64,000 nucleotides of DNA from Periconia sp. R9002 (Eukaryota; Ascomycota; Dothideomycetes; Pleosporales; Periconiaceae). This document shows positions 23,175 through 34,347 of the stretch, in pieces. How positions within the stretch are numbered: position 1 is the stretch's first letter; each line of letters begins with the position of its first letter. Made by a program: the position numbers and the translations under genes. The notes beneath the pieces were generated by a model. The model worked only from the letters and a program-made list of their open reading frames with translations. It searched no databases and was not told where the DNA came from. Where the stretch lies: NCBI GenBank assembly GCA_023627715.1, contig JAMAHW010000006.1, forward strand, positions 62,001 through 126,000. Reading direction: 5' to 3'.

Positions 23175-24547
23175 GGCTGCGATAGTGTTATTTGGTAACA
23201 AGTAATGTGGCGCCGGATACGAAATCTGGGGAATCAGTAGAGAATATGCCCGAACTGTGCCCCTCAAGTCCGTATGTGGAGTTTCGGCTGCTGTGACCGA
23301 AGTCGGCTTGATGTCCGATAATGATCCTCAGTAACTGACTCATGACACTACACTACCCCGCGAATACTTGACCTCGGTACCTAACGATATACAGCTCTCA
23401 CTAGAACCTACGAAGGCATCGGCATGGCAGGACGGCAATCTATCAATCCTTGTCTATGGCCCTCAAGTGCTCATGTTAATGATTGATGTTAGAATAAAGT
23501 GTGATGTAGTAGAGAGCGTGGTAGCTAGTCTGAAAGCCACAGTAGTTTAGTTTACTAAGGAAGCTATGTTTCATAGAAACTTGACGAGACTATACTTCCG
23601 CTAAGAGGAGTAAAAATGTCCAGCGTCATCACTAAGTTAAGTGGCGGAGGTGTAACCGCTGCTTGCCGAGAGCGGGCCCAATTCCACCGTAGATCACCTA
23701 ACGCACCTCTTCATTCAACGGTCACACCAAGCCTCCACCAAAATTCAACATTGATCTGAATCAGTGTTATTGTTCGTGACACTGCGCGTGTCCATCGACT
23801 GACCAGCATCACCCCACGAGCTAACTTCAGTGGTTCTCGTTGGAAGCGAGCGTCTCACACCATGTGCCCAATTTGAATCCTTCCAATTGATACGCGATCG
23901 TTCAGGACGTTCATGGCTTCATTAATACAAACTATGCTCCAACTGTGATTTTAATCACAGTGCTGCTTTTTGATCAGCCACGAGCCTCAGCCCTTTTCAG
24001 GTCTTTCAGCTATGCGGCTACTGGCAAACAAATAGAATGTGCTATCTCTAGTCGACTGAAATGAATTTCGAACTAGGTTAGATAGGAGGTTGAGTGTTTC
24101 TTGACATGAAGATAGTGCATAGAGATGATAGCTTTCATCTTGAGGCGCAGCCTGGGTCGAATACGAGATGAAAACGCCTTGCAATTGGAATACGAAATAT
24201 ACGAGATACGGTGACCCCCCCCCGGAAGCTTGAGAGGCTGTGCGATCTGGAAAGTAATTTCGCGCACCTATCGCAAGGCGGAATGCAAGAATGAAGACGA
24301 TCCATATAAAGATACCTAGGGAAGAGTTGGTAATGGAGTTTGTGGAAACGAGGTTCTTGAAGATTTGTACCAAGTCTTATTTGGTCCCAACATGTAAGTG
24401 TCAAAAGCGAAAGAAGCAAGCCAACTGGAGTTTTCAGAAACCGAAAACTGTAATTCAAAACGCTGACCCAGTTGCTAGGAACAAGCAAAAGTCATCTGCG
24501 TAGCTCAAGTGCTAGCTATTGCATTGCGCTACCCTATCGAATTCGCA
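23175..24547. other. Interval between the MFS gene and the conserved orphan
   Basis: Divergent promoters for the two flanking genes should lie here. Two overlapping minus-strand ORFs at 23987-24488 include a hydrophobic stretch (IFIWIVFILAFRLAIGA) but no start, splice or family support, so they are not called. A TACCTAGGG element is at 24313-24321. Confidence 0.4.
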
Positions 24548-25633
24548 ATGTCGGCAGCTATGCAGACAACAACAACATACCATATTTACCCACACCGAAG
24601 GAATAAGAAGCATCACAAACGCATACAGTCTGAAGTCGACCTCAAGAATGAAAGCCCTCTCGGAACAGCAAAACGGGAACTCAAGAAAAAGAAGAACGCG
24701 GCAGAGGACGTGGCAATAGAGCAACCGGAGAAAGATGGCGATAGCAATGCGTTCTTCCTGCATAAACCGTATTTGGCTTTCCATAGTCCACCGAAGGTTC
24801 TCTACAATGGTCCAGACAAAACAGCAGACCCCGTGGTCTTGATACATGCCGGCTCGTTCTGGCGTCAATATAAACTCCAATACGGGAACTCTTTCGCAGC
24901 AATGAACGTGCTAGATCCAAGAGGGGTGGTCAGGTGGAGGCACAATGGTGGAACGAAACAAGAGCTGAAACTCAATGATCGGAAGCTGAAAGGCTTCAAA
25001 GTTCGTAATTGGCGTTTGTGGGGAGAGCAGGGAAAAGCGTACGTCAAACAAGTCCAGATAGACCGGCGGAACGGCACCGGAGAAGATCCAGATGTTTTCG
25101 CAGATACTACCGGTAACGAAGGACCGCGGGTTGCCAAAGCCGATGGAGTTGTATACCTGAGATGGAAGAAACCTTTCTCCCTGAAGACTCGCGAGTACAA
25201 ATTCACGTACGCCGATGTTGAATTCCGTTGGAAAGGCACCCAATCTGTTCGCAAATCGGGATTTTTTAGTGTGTTCATGACGTTCACCCAACTCAAACTC
25301 GAAGCGCAACTTCCTGCTGCAATGTCCATGTCAGGTGAAGGAGCTGGCACACGCGTTTGTTTAGGGACGTATCTTGCCTCTGTATCAAAGCACAAACATG
25401 GACGCCTTGAGCTATATGGCGATGCGATTTCGAATCTGGACGATCAGATCACCCGATTGGCGAAGAAGAACGGCGCATACGAAGATGAAGCTGAGAAGGG
25501 AAAACGTCTGAAGGACACGCAACTGTACCAAATCATCATAGCTACTGCGATGTGTATGATCGGGTCGGAAAAAGAGAAACGAGTAGCTGCTGGAAAATTC
25601 ATTTCAGAAGTGCTCCAAGAGAGTGGTGGATAA
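24548..25633 (+). CDS. Conserved-looking fungal protein of unknown function
   Basis: Single-exon gene of 361 aa from the ATG at 24548; the open frame extends 13 codons upstream to a GTG, with no earlier ATG. The N-terminal 70 residues are Lys/His-rich and probably disordered. Residues about 75-320 read like a beta-rich folded domain, with many Trp, Tyr and Phe in alternating patterns (YLRWKKPFSLKTREYKFTYADVEFRWKG) and a short hydrophobic stretch that is not a membrane helix. The C-terminus is helical (RLKDTQLYQIIIATAMCMIGSEKEKR). The layout recalls fungal beta-barrel proteins of the tubby/LURP type, but I see no decisive motif and do not assign one. No signal peptide. The reading frame is intact. 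Confidence 0.75.
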   Translation: MSAAMQTTTTYHIYPHRRNKKHHKRIQSEVDLKNESPLGTAKRELKKKKNAAEDVAIEQPEKDGDSNAFFLHKPYLAFHSPPKVLYNGPDKTADPVVLIHAGSFWRQYKLQYGNSFAAMNVLDPRGVVRWRHNGGTKQELKLNDRKLKGFKVRNWRLWGEQGKAYVKQVQIDRRNGTGEDPDVFADTTGNEGPRVAKADGVVYLRWKKPFSLKTREYKFTYADVEFRWKGTQSVRKSGFFSVFMTFTQLKLEAQLPAAMSMSGEGAGTRVCLGTYLASVSKHKHGRLELYGDAISNLDDQITRLAKKNGAYEDEAEKGKRLKDTQLYQIIIATAMCMIGSEKEKRVAAGKFISEVLQESGG

Positions 25634-25933
25634 AGATTGATCAATTACACTTGAAAGTGCAGTCTGGGCAGCCTTTTTCGAAATTCCTCCATACATCCAT
25701 GTACGCGTTGCTCAATTGAAACTTAGGGGATTGTATCATATTGTTGTTTTCTGTAGCTTTGATTTTAGTTATTTTGAATTGGGAATTAAGTCCTCCCTAT
25801 ATATGCATGAGAGCGATGATGCGTGCCTCGTGCGATTGCGTAACGGCAACGGTACCTTGGTCTGTGCACCACAAGCTCATAGCTGTCGAACCATCCGATG
25901 TTAACTCGACTTCACACCACCACAGCAATCACC

Positions 25934-26904
25934 ATGGCGTTCTCAAACCTACCGCGTGTAGCTTCACGTATAAGCCCTTCATCCATCATCCCAAGAACTG
26001 CAAGGACGATCGTGTCTCCCTGTCACAACTTGTAAGTTCTTTCCAATCGATTGGGAATAACTCGCTCATGGCCAAAGCATTGCGCAAACACACACGCCTC
26101 AAACATTGCCGCCCTCGCACCAACCGTTCTCGACTTCATCCTTTCTCCAGAAGAAAGCTGGAAAAGCAAATAAAGCGCACGCACGCTCCGACTCTTCGCC
26201 TCCCGTCACCAACCCTGGTGCGCCCACCCCTACCGACGATGCGTTCGACTTCGAATACCTTGAAGCCCAGATCCTCAAGGCCATTGAGAGACTTACACAT
26301 GAGCTCGCTCAATTGCGCGGTGGTGGTCGAATAAAGCCTGAGGTCGTGGAGAACCTGACGGTGCAATTGGGTGCCGCAGGAAAAGATGGCAAAGGGAAAG
26401 AAAGTGTGAAATTGCGCGACATTGCACAGGTCGTTCCGCGCGGCAAGGTGTTCAACGTTATCTGTGGTGAAGCTGAGGTATGTCATACGCATAGTGCAAC
26501 CGATGTCCCTATATGAGAAACTGGTGACGAATTATGACTCTAATAATTTGCAGCACATCAAGCCCGTCTCATCTGCCATTGCAGCGTCTGACCACTCTCT
26601 GACCCCACTCACCCCCGAAGCCTCGAACCCGCTCACTATTCAAGTCCCCCTACCCCCACCGACGGGAGATTCGCGCCGTCAGGCTATAGACACTGCGTCA
26701 AGATTAGCGATGGAGGCCGACAGATTGATTCAGGCCGCAAGACAGGCGCATAACAAGAAGTTGAGGAAGATGAGTCTCGAAAAGGCTATATTGCCTGATG
26801 ACTTGCAGAAAGCGAGCAAGATGATGGAAGAGGTGGTCAAGAGGGGACATACGGAAGTGAAGCGGATTGCAGATGGAGCAAAGAAGGTGTTGGAGGCCCT
26901 GTAA
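25934..26904 (+). CDS. Mitochondrial ribosome recycling factor
   Basis: RRF releases ribosomal subunits after termination; here a mitochondrial form. Exons 25934-26031, 26078-26477 and 26554-26904 are separated by introns of 46 and 76 nt and give 282 aa. The N-terminus (MAFSNLPRVASRISPSSI.., then FSTSSFLQKKAGKANK) is a typical basic import leader. The mature part carries the RRF pattern. It has the long helices of domain I (YLEAQILKAIERLTHELAQLR; then SLEKAILPDDLQKASKMMEEVVKRG), domain II with the small beta part (LTIQVPLPPPTGDSRRQAID), and a final helix ending in KVLEAL. Intron 1, at 46 nt, is among the shortest in the window. Yeast RRF1 is the counterpart. Confidence 0.93.
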
Positions 26905-27141
26905 AAAGTGTGCGAAGGAGTATGTATGATATTGTTAAAACGAAGGTGGAAGAAAAAGACATTTACGGTTTTGAGTGTGTATGTAAGGTAAGCGATTGGC
27001 AGTATATTACAAAGGCCCTATTCCAATATCATCGGGTATCCCAATGCAAAAAGAGCCTCCAAGAAACTGTACACATTCTTCGTTTCCCGTGGACAATATA
27101 AAATACAAAATCTACTGCTCGTAATTAACAGTGTCCCACAT

Positions 27142-28558
27142 TTAGAAAGCCTCACTCCCACGAGGAGACCCAGAGCTACTATTATTGCGCTCTATACGAG
27201 TAACAACCAAAGGTCGCGGCGGGTTACTCCGAGAGGGAGCGTGGACGCGTGCCGGCGGCGACCTGCTTGCCGGTCTCTTCTCCCTCTGATCCCACGGCTC
27301 ACTCGTCGTCGTCATTTCCGTCGTATGCTGGATCCGGCCTCTAATCGCTGACGGTGGCCCATGGCGGGACTGTCCACTCCTCTTGAATGGATCCAGCCAC
27401 TTCAAAACTGACGGACGCTTAGTCCCCGTCGACGACACGTGCGTTTCCTGCTGTACCCCCGGATTCCGATCCACAACGGACTCTTTGCCCCTTCCTCCAG
27501 AGTTCGATCCGGGACCGTAGTGGTTCCCGCTTCGATTCTGCGATGCTAAAGCCGCGCGATGGCGTGACCCGCCTAATTGGCCGAAACGGTGCGCTACGAT
27601 ATCGTCGAGCACGGATTTGAAGTCGTCGAGGAAAATCGTGTCGGATGCGCATTTGAAAACGAGGGCGAAGCGCCAGAAGGGGTTAATACCCGATGCGGCG
27701 GAAGCACGCGCGGCGGTGACGGCGATGTCGGTGATGAGGAAGATGATGGATAGGAACATGCAACCGAGGAGCACTCCAAACCTCCTGTTCAGCTTGACGA
27801 GGCTCACGAGAGTGAAATTGTACGACCTCTTGATGACGCTGAGTAGGAACCAGGTCGTGAAGATCCACCAGGGGTCGCGGAAAAGTGCCTCGTAGGGGCG
27901 GATTTTTACGTTGGCTTTGGAGCCTAGGTGGTTGAAGTATTCGAAGTTGGACCTATGTTTGTGGGATACAAAGTCAGCTTAAGTCAAGCAGGGGTGATTC
28001 AGTGGGTGGTCAAAGCCTCAAAACACCACGCTACGTGCTGTCTTGATACTACTTCGCACCCGGGAAAGAAAACTGACCAAGCTTCGACGATCCAGAAGGG
28101 CTGTACCGCCATGAGTGTGCCGATGAAAAGCCAAGATCCCCATCGTGGCAGGAAACGTTTGATCTTCAGCCAGGAGACGACATTGTGGAGCTGATACGAT
28201 ATGAAGAGGAGCGTCGCCGTTGCCGAGAGGTACCTTCCATATACAGGATCTGCGAAGAAGATGAAGGTACCGTGCCAGAGAGCGAGAACCAACTATAGCG
28301 AAACTCATTAGCTACATCTCCCCATCAAGATTCCATGCAAAATATATGGTACAAACTGACCTCGAGCAAGATAAGTTTATGCAATATCGTCCCCCTCCGA
28401 TAATTGCAAATCACCATGAGGATGAGGATAATCAAACTCCCGACATTAAACCCTTGCGCCCACGCCTCGAGGAATCCGTCGTCGGCGTTCATGCTCGCGC
28501 GACTGGGCGACTCGGTTGGGTCCATGGCGCGCTGAAGGAGCTGGTATATGGGAGCCAT
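27142..28558 (-). CDS. Fungal integral membrane protein of unknown function
   Basis: Exons 28558-28361, 28292-28078 and 27952-27142 (introns 68 and 125 nt) join to 407 aa. The N-terminal 270 residues contain about seven hydrophobic segments, e.g. NVGSLIILILMVICNY, LVLALWHGTFIFFA, SATATLLFISYQLHNVV, WLFIGTLMAVQPFWIVEAW, WWIFTTWFLLSVI, and FGVLLGCMFLSIIFLITDIAV. The C-terminal 140 residues are a cytosolic-type Arg/Ser/Pro-rich tail. The arrangement resembles the fungal seven-helix membrane protein families often annotated as 'integral membrane protein', but I recognise no functional motif. The start at 28558 (MAPIYQLLQ) is preferred to the upstream ATG at 28705, whose extra 49 residues are low complexity. 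Confidence 0.82.
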
Positions 28559-30129
28559 TCTTATTCTGCTGTTTCCGCGCTCAGAGAGGTGGATGCGTGG
28601 GCAACACCATCTGTGACGGCGGAAAGTAGTGGTGAGAGATGTTCGGGGTGGTTCTAGGTGATGGATGGATGGATGGAGGCTGTTTGGTGGGAGGTAAACG
28701 TACACAAAAGGATTGTGGAGACTGAGGGTGAGGGGCGTTCACGCTTAATACCCAAAGCGAGAGGAAGAGGGAGTGCGGCTTTGAGGGGCGGTCATCGTGG
28801 TGGCGAGTTCTTTGTATGTTTGTTGCTGGGTGGCTGTTTACGGACAGTTGAGTGAGCGGGAAGACGTATGGGGCACGGATGGACGGGTCTAGGGGAGATC
28901 AATGGAGGAGGATAAAACGTTGCGACTGCTTTTGTGGTGAGAACTGTTGGAAACGAGTGAAGCTACTGGTTTAATTGATACATCCTTCAACTAGAGATGC
29001 AGTACTGAAATTACTGGAGTATTTGTTAACCATATATCTTGTTTTTGACTTGAAATGTGCGACATGTCAGTGAGATGCTTAGTTTTAGTTTTACGAAAGG
29101 GAAGCCATGAGATGCTATTGATCTGTTTTTTGTACATTTGGGCTCCTCCGACATGATGTTTTTCGGTCCTTAACGATCGTACAATTTTGCAGTGACAAGA
29201 AGTTTCTTTGTGGGATGAAGTGAATCGATGCGAACGAACATCTTGAACAAAGGCCCCGTCGTGGGCGACAACTGAAGATGTAGCAGCACGTAAAATAATG
29301 TATCTGAATGAAGATTATCTCAGAAACAAAGATAGAGCAAGATTATGAGGTATCAGTTAGCTACACTATTGCAAAATCCAGGCTGGAGTACGACAATACA
29401 GTCACGTGACTCGACTTCAGGATTGTACCTACCTACATACTGCTTTAGAGGTTACATGTAAGTAATTTGAGCTCATACATGTGTCCAGAGATCTGATTTA
29501 ATCTTCAAATATAATTCATTTCTTGTTCGCCCCTACCCACATACATATTTATGTGCATATGTACATATCTATGGAGGTACATACTGTTGAAGTTCTTGTT
29601 GTGGTGAACATTGAAGGTGGGATAGAGTATGTAGGATTCATCGAACAATACATGAAAACAAAGACGTAGCATACTAAAGGCGTAACTACATGTATTTATC
29701 TACAAATGCTAATATAGAACGCGCCCAATATGGCCAATGTGTAATATTTCAGTAAAAAAATGCCATCAATACGGGTTTTGCAAATGAATTGAATGACGGA
29801 GAAAAACGAGTGACAGAGCTAGAAAGGTGCAAGTTCGAAGAATTTGGGCGATATAGGTGCACAATTCGAAGAGTGACACTGACGTGTGATATGCTGTGAT
29901 CAAGTGATGCTGCTGATTTTAGCAGCCACGATTGTACCTACCTCCATCACAACATTGCACTTTCTCGATATGCGACACCTCCGCAGAGCAACTACCTAGG
30001 TAGTTAAATACATTGATGCCATCTCAATGTCCTTTTACATTCCAACATCATCAGCGGTGTTCATCACCAAGCCCGTTCATCCATCACCCACGCTCAAAAC
30101 GTGAGCATCCCATCATTCATTCATCAATT
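28559..30129. other. Intergenic region between divergent membrane-protein and PLC-like genes
   Basis: AT-rich between about 28950 and 29800, with no credible ORF. A 14-bp perfect palindrome ACTACCTAGGTAGT lies at 29991-30004, about 125 bp before the start of the next gene. Repeated ACATAC/TACATA-type words occur at 29530-29590. Confidence 0.5.
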
Positions 30130-31457
30130 ATGATCGTCTTCCACTTCTTTCCGATACTCCTCATCCCAGCGCGTCTTGTATCCGCGCAATTCTCCTCCCA
30201 GATCCGTCTCGCCGCAACACCTAATGACGTCGCACCTCCTCCTATTAGTACTCTATCTTCATCCTTGATACCGACGCCACGTTCCTCTTTTATCAGCATC
30301 ACTAGATTGATTCCATCCAGCACACCAACGATTACCAATACAAGCCAGAAATCACACGCTCCACGGCTATGCAACGGTCATGCAGAGCTTTGCGGGCGAA
30401 AGTTCAGCAATATTTCCATGGTGGTGGCGCATAACAGCCCGTTCGTCGTCAGACATAACGCTGCGTCCAACCAGAAATTCTCGGTCCTGACGCAGCTCCA
30501 CGATGGAATCCGTGGCTGTGAGTTTCAACTCCAGACCTTGCCATCCCCATCTTTCTCCTCCCAGCAGCGACACTATCTATCTCCACACACTAACCACCCA
30601 GAATAGTACAGTTCCAAACCCACCTCGCCGACTCCAACAGAACCCTCCACCTCTGCCACACGACCTGCTCCCTCCTCGACGCAGGCCCACTCCACAACTA
30701 CCTCACCGAAGTAACCCTCTGGCTAATCTCGCACCCCAACGAAGTCCTCGCAATCATGATTGGCAACGGCGACCGCGTGCCACCCTCCACCTACCTGCAC
30801 TCCTTCACCGCCTCAGGCATGCTACCTTACATCTACACCCCATCACCACCCACCAACAACACATCCCTCACGACCTGGCCCACCCTCGACGAAATGATCA
30901 CCCGCAACGAACGCGTCATCGTGATGCTCGACTACGGCGCGAACCAAACAGCCGTGCCGTGGCTCCTCGACGAATTCACATACCAATGGCAAACCCCTTT
31001 CTCCCCCACCAACGCCTCGTTCCCGTGCACCCAGCACCGCCCGCCGCACCAGGATGAGCTCGTCTCGAGGGACAAGATGTATCTGCTGAACCACAACCTC
31101 AACGTCAACTTCACCCTCTTCAACGAGGACATCCTCGTGCCTGACGTTACCCGCCTCGACGACGTGAATGCCGCGAATGCGTCGAGGGAGGTGAGTCTTG
31201 CGGCGAATGTGGAGCGCTGCGAGCGGAGGTGGGGGAGGCCGCCGAATTGGCTGCTTGTGGATTTTTATCACCGCGGCGATTTTGAGGGGAGTGTGTTTGA
31301 GGTTGCGGCGAGGGCGAATGGGGTGAGGTATGTGAGGGGGAGTTGCTGTGGGGGGAAGATTGATTATGGGGCGGTTGCGGGGAACGTTGGGGAGAAGGTT
31401 TTTAGGATGGTTGGGGTCGCGTGGTTTTTGTGTTTGTTGCTTGGGGGGTGTACGTAG
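30130..31457 (+). CDS. Secreted, probably GPI-anchored PLC-like phosphodiesterase (PI-PLC X fold)
   Basis: Exons 30130-30517 and 30607-31457 around an 89-nt intron give 412 aa. The protein starts with a signal peptide (MIVFHFFPILLIPARLVSAQ) and a Ser/Thr/Pro-rich spacer. It then shows the TIM-barrel start of the PLC-like family: CNGHAELCGRKFSNISMVVAHNSPF, where His of AHNS corresponds to the first catalytic histidine. GIRGLQFQTH, HTTCSLLDAGPL, YLTEVTLWLISHPNEVLAIMIGN and a later WLLVDFYHRGDF complete the pattern. The C-terminus ends in a hydrophobic segment (MVGVAWFLCLLLGGCT) suitable for GPI attachment. Fungal members lack most catalytic residues of true PI-PLC, so activity is uncertain. There are several N-glycosylation sequons. 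Confidence 0.88.
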
Positions 31458-32002
31458 TATTGGGTAGGAGGTGTTGTTGATATTGCATGTCGACTGTTAT
31501 GAAATGGATGGAAGTGTAGAATAAGATGCTTCATTATTGTTTTTTTATCAGTTCCATGCTAGCTAACGAAAATAACGCCCTCGCCGTTGCGTGTGTCGTA
31601 GTAATGCCTGATGCTCATGCCTAAAGGAAAGAACTAAACGGATCAGCAATACTTACCGCCTAACTGCAATGCATGAAAAGACCTCCATGCTCACACACCC
31701 AAAAAAAATTATGTATCCAAAGGAACGATCAGACCATTCTATTACCACTCTCCTACCTTCCCTCACAACACCCCCACCCCCGCCCCCCCAAGTGACTGCT
31801 TGATACGTTCCAAATCCCCCTCCCAATCAAGAGCCCATTGATTTAAGTTGGTGATAGCAATGGTCATTCACTAAGCACCGTCCCATTTTGAAGTTTGAGA
31901 GCTTGAGGAGAGCTAATAAAGAAGAACGAGGATGGATAGTCACTGTAGTGACTGTAAGTGGGACTCCATCCTCATCTGCATCGGGGAATTAAAAAAGCCA
32001 CG
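31458..32002. other. Convergent 3' flanks
   Basis: The PLC-like and AVT genes both end toward this interval. It has a C-rich run (about 31768-31792) and no supported gene. Confidence 0.5.
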
Positions 32003-33748
32003 TTACGTCTCAGCCCAGCGCGCAATCGTGATGCTAGTCGTGTACACCATGGCGCCCACACCGATGATCATCATCAGCACATCTCCGGCCTTGGCCAGAT
32101 TCGTCTCGGCAACGCCCTTGAAATGCAGGAAGGCCGGGTAGATGTACACCAGCGGCACGCAAGCGAAGCTTCCAATCAAGGCCACGAATTTATCCAGATC
32201 GCTTGCGCCGACGGCGGCGATGAGGCCCGTGAGGAGGACGAGAACCATGCGGAAACCGTTCTTCTTCCACTTGGTGAGCGTGTCTTGCTTGCCCGAGCGG
32301 TGGCCGAAGAGTTTACCTTCGATGATGCGGAGCGCGGGGAAGAGCTGGACGGGCTCGCCGACCATGACGGCCGTGGCGTAGAGGAACTGCACGGCGTTGA
32401 CGAGCTTGCTGGTTTGGGGGAAGTTGTTGATGAGCTCGACGTTGACGCGCTCGCCGAAGGTGCCGTACGAGAGGACGCCGACGGATGTGAAGATGACGGT
32501 GATGATGACCATAACGATGGCGAGGAGTTTGCTAAAGTGCTCGGGTTGTTTCATAGACGATTGAATGGGGAGAATGAGCCCGATGCCCTCGAAGGTGAAG
32601 ATGGCGGAGCCGATGGTGAGCGTGAAGTCGCGCGGATTGAAGGCTTTGACGGTTGGGTGGAACCCGCCCATTCCCGCGATGCTCGAGATGTCGTACCAGT
32701 AGATGTAGGTGAGGCCGATGAGGATGAAGACGTCGGCGAGGAGCGCGGCGGGACCGAGTTTTTCCATGTGTCGGATGAAGGACATGGGGACGAGTGCAAT
32801 GATTTGGATGCCGATGAGGGCGTTGGTAGAGAGCGGGATGTTATGTTTTGGTGTCACGGCCGTGAGGAAGGAGGAGTAATTGTCCGCTGTGAAGATCAAG
32901 CCAGCACAGACGAATCCTACTTGCGATATGGCGATGGAAGTGAGGATTAGCCCGCGCAGTCTGCGGCCTCCGACCGCTTCACCGAGCTCGCCGTAACCTC
33001 CACCGTACCGTGCTCTACACTGCAGAAGAAGCTGGAAACAGAGCATAGTGACACAAGCGACTGTGACGAGGGTAATGGTCGAAAAGAGCATGCCTCCGTT
33101 CTTGAATGCCTTGGGAAGAAACATGATGCCGGTGCCCACGAAGGCCTTGAGTAGGGTGAAGAATGATTGCACGTTGGATGCTGTGCCCTGGTGCCTAAGC
33201 CTCTTAGAACTCTTACGTCTTCCTAGCAGAGGTCGATTCTCATTTGGTTCACCCCCAGTCTCCTCATCTTCCGTTTCGTCCTCATCGTCAGACTCTTCGA
33301 GGTCTTCTCCGGCAAAGTTGCCGTACAAGGACAAGAACGAGACAAAGTTTCTGGTTACGGGAGCATTGACAAAACTCAGAGACCGGCTGTTCTGATCTAA
33401 ATACTGTCTCCTGAAGCCTCCAGGGGCAAGTTGATCAGAAACTGGGATTCCATCGTAGCTGACCTCGGAGGCAGCATAGGTTGTTGGATGGGAAAATGTG
33501 GCGGATCGTTGGTGTTGTTTGGCCCGCTTGGCATTGGCTTGTATGCGATACAGATCTCGGTGCACGTCACCGCCTTGCAACCGAAGTGATGACTCTCCCG
33601 GAAGGCCGTCCTGGGAATGAGAAGAGCTGCCGTTCCCTGCTTCCTCGACTGTGGTGCCGTCGAATTCGGCGGTGAAGTCTGGGTCCAGATGCTTGGAGAG
33701 GACCTTAGCTTGGTCCTGCTCCGAGTGATCTGAAAAATAGCTCGCCAT
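32003..33748 (-). CDS. Vacuolar amino acid transporter of the AVT3/AVT4 type
   Basis: Single-exon protein of 581 aa in the amino acid/auxin permease (AAAP) family. A hydrophilic N-terminal domain of about 185 residues includes an acidic run (DLEESDDEDETEDEETGGE). It is followed by the family's first helix pair NVQSFFTLLKAFVGTGIMFLPKAFKNGG and ten or eleven helices overall, with SAIFTFEGIGLILPIQSSMKQP in the middle. Yeast Avt3 and Avt4 export neutral and basic amino acids from the vacuole. The long acidic N-terminus is typical of this group and is probably regulatory. The frame is uninterrupted. A very long complementary ORF lies on the plus strand and is only an antisense shadow. Confidence 0.93.
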   Translation of the reverse strand: MASYFSDHSEQDQAKVLSKHLDPDFTAEFDGTTVEEAGNGSSSHSQDGLPGESSLRLQGGDVHRDLYRIQANAKRAKQHQRSATFSHPTTYAASEVSYDGIPVSDQLAPGGFRRQYLDQNSRSLSFVNAPVTRNFVSFLSLYGNFAGEDLEESDDEDETEDEETGGEPNENRPLLGRRKSSKRLRHQGTASNVQSFFTLLKAFVGTGIMFLPKAFKNGGMLFSTITLVTVACVTMLCFQLLLQCRARYGGGYGELGEAVGGRRLRGLILTSIAISQVGFVCAGLIFTADNYSSFLTAVTPKHNIPLSTNALIGIQIIALVPMSFIRHMEKLGPAALLADVFILIGLTYIYWYDISSIAGMGGFHPTVKAFNPRDFTLTIGSAIFTFEGIGLILPIQSSMKQPEHFSKLLAIVMVIITVIFTSVGVLSYGTFGERVNVELINNFPQTSKLVNAVQFLYATAVMVGEPVQLFPALRIIEGKLFGHRSGKQDTLTKWKKNGFRMVLVLLTGLIAAVGASDLDKFVALIGSFACVPLVYIYPAFLHFKGVAETNLAKAGDVLMMIIGVGAMVYTTSITIARWAET

Positions 33749-34347
33749 TGAGCCGAATGAATGTACTGGAACGTGTGAGGCCTGATGAATGAGTTTTTTG
33801 AGGATTCAAAGAAATATTGATGGTGAAGCAGGGGGGTAGTCCGGGGTGGCCAATGAAACGTTTCAGGAAAAAAGCTGCCGAATGGTCCGTGGGGTTGGCA
33901 TAGTCTAACCGCAGGCGCTTGGACTTGAACAGCCAAAACAGCCAATCGACCTTGAATCTTCAACACACGCAAAGAATAGGTAGCTGAGATGAACGAAGGA
34001 TGAGGAATTAGTGATGTCGAACAAGAGGTTGGGGAGAAGTTGTTTCTCCAGCCAGACGTCGGCCACTGTGGGGTGGCTCTAACCCGATTCCAGAAGAGTC
34101 CAGAAGAAGTATGACGTAAAAATGCACGTGATGCGACCACGTGGGCCCACTGCTCCTCCTTGTGATTGGTTTCGTTTTCATCGAGGATACGATGTTGATG
34201 TTGCACAAAATGAACCTCATTCAATAGATGTATTGTGAAAATGCTGGGTAACACGATAAAAGATACAGAAAGTGGTATTGCAGACAAGAAAACGCATCTC
34301 GCACGAACTAGATCCAACCTACTTGAGTCTCAAATACTTGTCCTCTT
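33749..34347. other. Interval between the AVT gene and the old yellow enzyme gene
   Basis: Contains the AVT promoter (its start is at 33748) and the 3' flank of the oxidoreductase. A minus-strand ORF through this stretch continues in the AVT N-terminus in another frame and is not supported. CACGTG words occur at about 34124-34129 and 34138-34143. Confidence 0.45.

Noticed and set aside
23987..24488. Two overlapping minus-strand ORFs with a hydrophobic stretch
   Set aside because: No coherent start, splice join or family resemblance; lies in a probable divergent promoter.
31958..32950. 330-codon acidic plus-strand ORF
   Set aside because: Antisense shadow of the AVT-type transporter, whose membrane-helix pattern is unmistakable.
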